Source of the DNA: Cellulophaga sp. | GTDB taxonomy: Bacteria > Bacteroidota > Bacteroidia > Flavobacteriales > Flavobacteriaceae | Reading direction: 5' to 3' | NCBI GenBank assembly: GCA_030731855.1 | Contig: JANQTG010000231.1 | Location: 21,167-70,238 of the forward strand | DNA: 49,072 nucleotides | Part shown: one piece after another, positions 45,014 through 49,072 of the stretch | Layout: every line of letters begins with the position of its first letter | Numbering within the stretch: position 1 is the first letter of the stretch | The notes under the pieces: generated by a model | Databases searched by the model: none | Told to the model about the DNA's origin: nothing | What the model saw: only the letters and a program-made list of their open reading frames with translations | Translations under genes and position numbers: made by a program

Positions 45014-45652
45014 ATGTACATACCTTTATTTCCTTTGCAGTCTATATTTTACCCTGGCGAAAAAATTCCCTTACATATCTTCGAAACCAGATACCGCCAA
45101 TTGGTCCTTGATTGCAAAGATGAAGCCATGAATTTTGGAATTCCTGTTTACCTAGATGCTTTAATGGATTATGGGGTAGAAGTCCAGTTAGAAGCCATTA
45201 GTCAGTTATACCCTAGTGGTGAAATGGATATTATTTGTACCGCAAAACGAGTTTTTAAATTGATTAGTTTTGACCAAAGAATGGCACTAAAACTTTATGC
45301 TGGCGGAGAAGTTGAGTTTTTAGACAATATTGATGACGGTGCAATAGACTTAAAAGAAAAGATAATCGTCGCCATCGAAGCACTTTATTTGTTGATGGAA
45401 ATTCCGTCGAAACCAAATTTCACAGAAAATTTCAATAGTTTTAGTTTAGCCCATAAAATAGGACTTTCTAAATTACAGGAATTCGAACTACTTCAAATCA
45501 CTAGTGAATATAAACGACTTGTTTATATTGATGCGCATTTAGAAAAAGTAATTAAAGTGCTGAGTGAAGTGAATAGAACAAAAGAGGTGATACAATTAAA
45601 CGGACATTTTAAAAACTTTGATCCTTTAAATTTTGAGGATTTTAAGTTGTGA
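45014..45652 (+). CDS. Lon-N-like (Lon substrate-binding domain) protein
   Basis: The 212-residue protein resembles the N-terminal domain of Lon protease (LFPLQSIFYPGEKIPLHIFETRYRQL) without the ATPase or peptidase parts. Stand-alone members are widespread, and a role in substrate handling is only a guess. The ATG at 45014 was chosen over a GTG at 45011, as the two differ by one residue. No signal peptide is present. Confidence 0.9.
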   Translation: MYIPLFPLQSIFYPGEKIPLHIFETRYRQLVLDCKDEAMNFGIPVYLDALMDYGVEVQLEAISQLYPSGEMDIICTAKRVFKLISFDQRMALKLYAGGEVEFLDNIDDGAIDLKEKIIVAIEALYLLMEIPSKPNFTENFNSFSLAHKIGLSKLQEFELLQITSEYKRLVYIDAHLEKVIKVLSEVNRTKEVIQLNGHFKNFDPLNFEDFKL

Positions 45653-45768
45653 ATCTGTTATCAGCAAATTTTCTTTTAAAAGAATTTACACAACATCTTT
45701 TTATTTCATTAGGGTAATTAGTATTGGTTTGCTATTTTTGTGATAATTAATAAAGACACGATTTAGGT

Positions 45769-46959
45769 ATGAATCTTCACGAATATCAAGGAAAAGAAAT
45801 TTTAGCAAGTTTTGGGGTACGCATTCAACGTGGTATCGTTGCGCATAATGCTAAAGAAGCAGTAGAAGCGGCAAAACAATTAACCGCAGAAACAGGAACT
45901 GGATGGCATGTTATTAAAGCACAAGTTCATGCAGGTGGCCGTGGAAAAGGTGGAGGCGTTAAATTGGCTAAAAACCTAAAAGAAGTAGAAGAAATTGCAG
46001 GACAAATTATCGGAATGAATTTGATTACGCCTCAAACTTCTGCCGAAGGTAAAAAAGTACATCAAGTTTTAATTGCCGAAGATGTTTATTATCCAGGTGC
46101 AAGTGAAACAAATGAATTTTATATGTCTGTTTTATTAAACAGAGGTACAGGAAGAAATATGATTATGTATTCTACCGAAGGTGGAATGGATATCGAAGAA
46201 GTTGCAGAACATACACCGCACTTAATTTTCACGGAAGAAATTAATCCTGCGACAGGTTTATTGCCTTTTCAAGCGCGTAAAATTGCTTTTAACTTAGGAT
46301 TATCTGGTAATGCTTTTAAAGAAATGACCAAGTTTGTGGCTTCTTTATACAAAGCTTATGAAGAGAGTGATTCTAGCATGTTCGAAATTAACCCAGTGTT
46401 AAAAACGTCTGATGATAAAATTATGGCCGTAGATGCTAAAGTATCTATTGACGATAATGCCTTATATAGAAGAAAACAATATGCAGAAATGCGCGATTTA
46501 CGTGAAGAAAACCCTGTAGAAGTTGAAGCTAGAGCGGTTGGTTTAAATTATGTAGATTTAGACGGTAACGTAGGTTGTATGGTAAACGGAGCTGGTTTAG
46601 CGATGGCTACTATGGATTTAATTAAGCAAGCAGGTGGTGAGCCAGCTAACTTTTTAGATGTTGGTGGTACAGCAGATGCTGCTCGTGTAGAAGCTGCTTT
46701 TAAACTAATTTTAAAAGATCCTGCTGTAAAGGCAATCTTGATTAATATATTTGGTGGTATTGTTCGTTGTGATCGTGTTGCTCAAGGTGTTATTGATGCC
46801 TATAAAAACATGGGAACTATCAATGTGCCGATCATTGTACGTTTACAAGGTACGAATGCGGATTTAGCCAAAGAATTGATTGATAATTCTGGTCTAGATG
46901 TACAGTCTGCAGTACAATTCCAAGAAGCTGCTGATAAAGTTAAAGCGGTATTGGCTTAG
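45769..46959 (+). CDS. sucC: Succinyl-CoA ligase (ADP/GDP-forming) subunit beta
   Basis: The 396-residue subunit of succinyl-CoA synthetase catalyses substrate-level phosphorylation in the TCA cycle. The ATP-grasp domain starts MNLHEYQGKEILASFGV, with AQVHAGGRGKGGGVK, and the CoA ligase domain shows GNVGCMVNGAGLAMATMD and GGIVRCDRVA. The alpha subunit gene is not in the window; in many Bacteroidota the two are unlinked. A TATTTTTG box at 45733-45740 lies 29 bases before the ATG. Confidence 0.97.
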   Translation: MNLHEYQGKEILASFGVRIQRGIVAHNAKEAVEAAKQLTAETGTGWHVIKAQVHAGGRGKGGGVKLAKNLKEVEEIAGQIIGMNLITPQTSAEGKKVHQVLIAEDVYYPGASETNEFYMSVLLNRGTGRNMIMYSTEGGMDIEEVAEHTPHLIFTEEINPATGLLPFQARKIAFNLGLSGNAFKEMTKFVASLYKAYEESDSSMFEINPVLKTSDDKIMAVDAKVSIDDNALYRRKQYAEMRDLREENPVEVEARAVGLNYVDLDGNVGCMVNGAGLAMATMDLIKQAGGEPANFLDVGGTADAARVEAAFKLILKDPAVKAILINIFGGIVRCDRVAQGVIDAYKNMGTINVPIIVRLQGTNADLAKELIDNSGLDVQSAVQFQEAADKVKAVLA

Positions 46960-47000
46960 GTTTTAGTCTAAAATCGAATGTCTAATGTCGAAAGTTTTTT

Positions 47001-47037
47001 AAAAAGAGTGCTGTTTGTTAAACAGCACTCTTTTTTT
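47001..47037 (+). terminator. Intrinsic terminator of sucC
   Basis: Arms of 16 bases (AAAAAGAGTGCTGTTT and AAACAGCACTCTTTTT) with a 3-base loop and a T-run. It also lies just after the leftward membrane protein gene. Confidence 0.95.
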
Positions 47038-47049
47038 GTTTTGGCTTAG

Positions 47050-47577
47050 TTAGTAATTGTTTGAGATTTTTATAAAGCTGACTTCGTAAGATTTGTTTAA
47101 ATCGAATACTATTTTGTTGTTCCTATTTGTTTTAACGGGTATTGCAGTTTTAATAAAATGATTATTCTTGTCATAAAATTCAAATTGTTCATCAATTCCT
47201 CCAGTTTTCCAAAATCCGTTTGTGTCAAGTTTAAAGCCTTCGACTTTGTTGAATATATATCTACCGTCAGGTAATAAAATCAATCTAGGACTACTATTTT
47301 CGAAATCTTTTTTAGGAAGTGATTTTTCTGAAGTATAATAGTAAAAATATGTTCCAGAAAAATCTTCCATTTTACTTTTGTTCAATGAAGGGACTAATAG
47401 CAGATGCCAAAAAGCTAGTAGACCAAAACAAAATGTGGGGATGATACCAATTTTAAAAGCCTTTTTCTTCTGTTTGGGTGATTTGTTAACTAATGCTATT
47501 GTCAATTCGATCAATGCAATTATTAAAGATATTACACCTAGAAACATTAGAAACATGAAAATGAGACCTTCTAACAT
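47050..47577 (-). CDS. Membrane protein of unknown function
   Basis: The 175-residue product has two hydrophobic helices, at about 5-30 and 42-62 (IGIIPTFCFGLLAFWHLLLV), then a soluble domain of about 110 residues with strands (LILLPDGRYIFNKVEGFKLD, GFWKTGG) resembling a lipocalin-like or copper-resistance NlpE-like small barrel. That likeness is weak. I do not recognise the family. It starts 22 bases after the acetyltransferase stop, so these two may be co-transcribed. Confidence 0.7.
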   Translation of the reverse strand: MLEGLIFMFLMFLGVISLIIALIELTIALVNKSPKQKKKAFKIGIIPTFCFGLLAFWHLLLVPSLNKSKMEDFSGTYFYYYTSEKSLPKKDFENSSPRLILLPDGRYIFNKVEGFKLDTNGFWKTGGIDEQFEFYDKNNHFIKTAIPVKTNRNNKIVFDLNKSYEVSFIKISNNY

Positions 47578-47598
47578 TAGAATTCAGAATTAATTATC

Positions 47599-48168
47599 TT
47601 AGTTTATTTGTTTGATGACCTTTGCAGGTATTCCACCAACTATTGTATTGTCAGGCACATCCTTGTGTACAACAGCTCCCGCAGCAACTACTGAATTTTC
47701 TCCGATTGTAACACCTGCTAAAATCGTTGCGTTTGTCCCAATCCATGCATTTCGCTTAATGTGGATATGTCCAACAGTCAGAGTTTTTCTGTGTTTTACT
47801 GCAATCGGATGACTTTCTGAAGTTAAGTTGACTCTTGGCGCAATCATTACATTGTCGTCTATAGTTATACCTCCCAAGTCTAAAAATGAACAAGCGTGGT
47901 TTACAAATACATTTTTGCCTAATTTTATATTTTTGCCATAATTTGTGAAAAATGGCGTAAATACTGTTGTGCTTTCGTCTATTTTTTGGCCAATAATTTC
48001 ACTTAATAAACTCCGAATTTCTTTTTCGTCTGTCGAGTTGTTAAGTCGTATCAGTAGTTTTTTTATCAAGTTTACAGCTGTGCCGATTAGAGCATAGTCA
48101 GGGTCAGTGAACGTAACAGATTCTGCACTTTTAAGTCTATCGAATATATTTTTTTCTTTATGAATCAT
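47599..48168 (-). CDS. Hexapeptide-repeat O-acetyltransferase (maltose acetyltransferase-like)
   Basis: The 189-residue protein has an N-terminal helical segment (about 1-65) typical of Mac-type sugar acetyltransferases, then left-handed parallel beta-helix repeats (GKNIKLGKNVFVNHACSF to GGIPAKVIKQIN). The catalytic His is in SESHPI. It probably acetylates a sugar or other small acceptor using acetyl-CoA. The acceptor is unknown. Confidence 0.9.
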   Translation of the reverse strand: MIHKEKNIFDRLKSAESVTFTDPDYALIGTAVNLIKKLLIRLNNSTDEKEIRSLLSEIIGQKIDESTTVFTPFFTNYGKNIKLGKNVFVNHACSFLDLGGITIDDNVMIAPRVNLTSESHPIAVKHRKTLTVGHIHIKRNAWIGTNATILAGVTIGENSVVAAGAVVHKDVPDNTIVGGIPAKVIKQIN

Positions 48169-48198
48169 TAATTAAAGCAATTTACCTTATTTACTTTA

Positions 48199-48400
48199 TC
48201 AAGGTAGTATAAAGTAACAATATACCATCAACCTAGATCTATTTTTAAATAACTTTTTATATTCTACGTTGGACTTTAAATCTTGCTCAGTAAGACTCAT
48301 TTCTTCTTATTAATATAAGTCCCATGAACAAAATTTTTATCTACTTTTTTCTGTTGTTTTGCTTTAAAATCTGGATTTTGCCTATTTTTTAAAGTGCTGC
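48199..48400 (-). pseudogene. Possible remnants of two small genes
   Basis: In the gap on the minus strand, two coding-like frames lie end to end. One has no start in view and ends NFVHGTYINKKK, with a stop at 48299-48297. The other opens with an ATG at 48300, overlapping that stop as ATGA, and encodes 33 residues beginning MSLTEQDLKSNVEYKKLF. The composition is coding-like but short. They may be leftovers of a gene or chance in AT-rich DNA. Confidence 0.2.
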
Positions 48401-48467
48401 TTATTTTTTATAATATAGCTGAGATCCTAAACGTAGTATTTTTTAAATTATCTATTGTCAGTTTAGT

Positions 48468-49072
48468 TTATTCAATTTCAGAATTACTAATTTTAATAAT
48501 TGTTTTTGTAAACTCTTCATCCCATTTTTTATAGTCATGACCACCAATAAAAGATCTCAATTCACAAAAGGAATTTGACTTGTTGTATTTCATTTTTAAT
48601 TTTTCAGCCTCTTGTTTAAATATAAAGTCTTCCTCATTTCCGTATTGTAAATATAGAACTGGGTATTTAATGTCTTCTTTCCACAAATTGTTTTCTACGT
48701 TAGAACCTATTGTAGAATAACAAATATAGGTTCCAATAACATCTGGAAATTTGTTTAATAAATTAGCACCAAAACCAGCTCCGTTAGAAACCCCATAGAA
48801 AATTCTGTCTGTTGCGAGGAAACTAAGCTTTAGTTCTTTTTCAATCCCCAAAATCAGTTCTTCCGTGAAATATAGCATGTGGTTTTTGAAGCGTTCGGAG
48901 AGTTCAGGGAAATCATTACCAATGTCCATATTTTCAACATATTCAAAGTTTCGATATTGAATTTTTATATGCAGCCCATCATGGGTTTTTATTTTATTAT
49001 TTTTAATAGCTTTACTATTGGAATGACTGCCTACATAAATTAATGGTTCTATGATTTTATTTTCAATTAATG
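48468..49072 (-). CDS. Putative esterase (alpha/beta hydrolase), 5' end outside window
   Basis: The gene runs off the right edge; the frame is open from 49070 to the stop at 48468. The nucleophile motif GVSNGAG (GxSxG) lies in FYGVSNGAGFGANLLNKFPD, and a catalytic His is in FIGGHDYKKW. An N-terminal strand IEPLIYVGSHS is visible in the incomplete part. The pattern fits the esterase D/enterochelin-esterase-like group. The ATG at 48929 is internal, not the start. The substrate is unknown. Confidence 0.75.
   Translation of the reverse strand, partial: LIENKIIEPLIYVGSHSNSKAIKNNKIKTHDGLHIKIQYRNFEYVENMDIGNDFPELSERFKNHMLYFTEELILGIEKELKLSFLATDRIFYGVSNGAGFGANLLNKFPDVIGTYICYSTIGSNVENNLWKEDIKYPVLYLQYGNEEDFIFKQEAEKLKMKYNKSNSFCELRSFIGGHDYKKWDEEFTKTIIKISNSEIE

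Noticed and set aside
45769-46959. sucC without sucD as a broken operon
   Set aside because: The subunits are often unlinked in Bacteroidota and the gene is intact with its own promoter box and terminator.

Overview
This 49 kb window is chromosomal DNA of a Bacteroidota bacterium, most likely a marine member of the Flavobacteriaceae. It is AT-rich and uses weak or A-rich ribosome binding sites. Several genes follow the Bacteroidota promoter pattern (TTTG or TTG about 17-21 bases upstream of TAnnTTTG). Family content also fits: ECF sigma/FecR/TonB receptor cassettes, DUF3276, DUF4856, DUF4974, DUF6268, a long NusB, a fused cyclophilin-FKBP and SusC-like N-terminal domains. I found no rRNA, tRNA, transposase, prophage or CRISPR array.

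Layout. 1-300: tandem repeat of about 97 bases with nested palindromes. 467-5702: ABC exporter pair, MscS channel, outer membrane beta-barrel and a sigma-54 activator without a DNA-binding domain, all rightward. 5834-6517: unknown secreted protein on the minus strand. 6715-9980: polyphosphate kinase 2, M28 peptidase and a fused prolyl isomerase. 9981-10967: terminators, a cold-shock gene, a possible micro-protein and short repeats. 10968-15795: peroxiredoxin, bacillithiol-transferase-like DinB protein, thioredoxin-like protein, CsaA, a BASS transporter, an acyltransferase and DUF2237. 15825-20637: M14 peptidase, DUF3276 and an ABC exporter, all leftward. 20805-22578: nusB, a DUF1573 lipoprotein and yajC. 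22671-23903: pepT.

24070-28945 is a complete cell-surface signalling cassette: ECF sigma factor, FecR-type anti-sigma and a TonB receptor with an N-terminal signalling domain. 29074-32670 holds a small periplasmic protein, pyrD, a Dabb protein, a LysE exporter and HMG-CoA lyase. 32794-39154 is the most interesting block: two lipoproteins (DUF4856 and an imelysin without histidine), a membrane protein resembling vitamin K-dependent gamma-carboxylase (HTTM), and a TonB receptor. Two near-consensus promoters drive it, and I read it as a candidate outer-membrane metal or iron acquisition system with a possible protein-modifying enzyme. The rest is mainly housekeeping: guaB, a sulfurtransferase, a periplasmic thioredoxin, a pair of unknown related proteins, lysA, a Lon-N-like protein, sucC, a membrane protein, an acetyltransferase and a truncated esterase at the right edge. 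Most rightward and leftward units end in clear intrinsic terminators, listed below.
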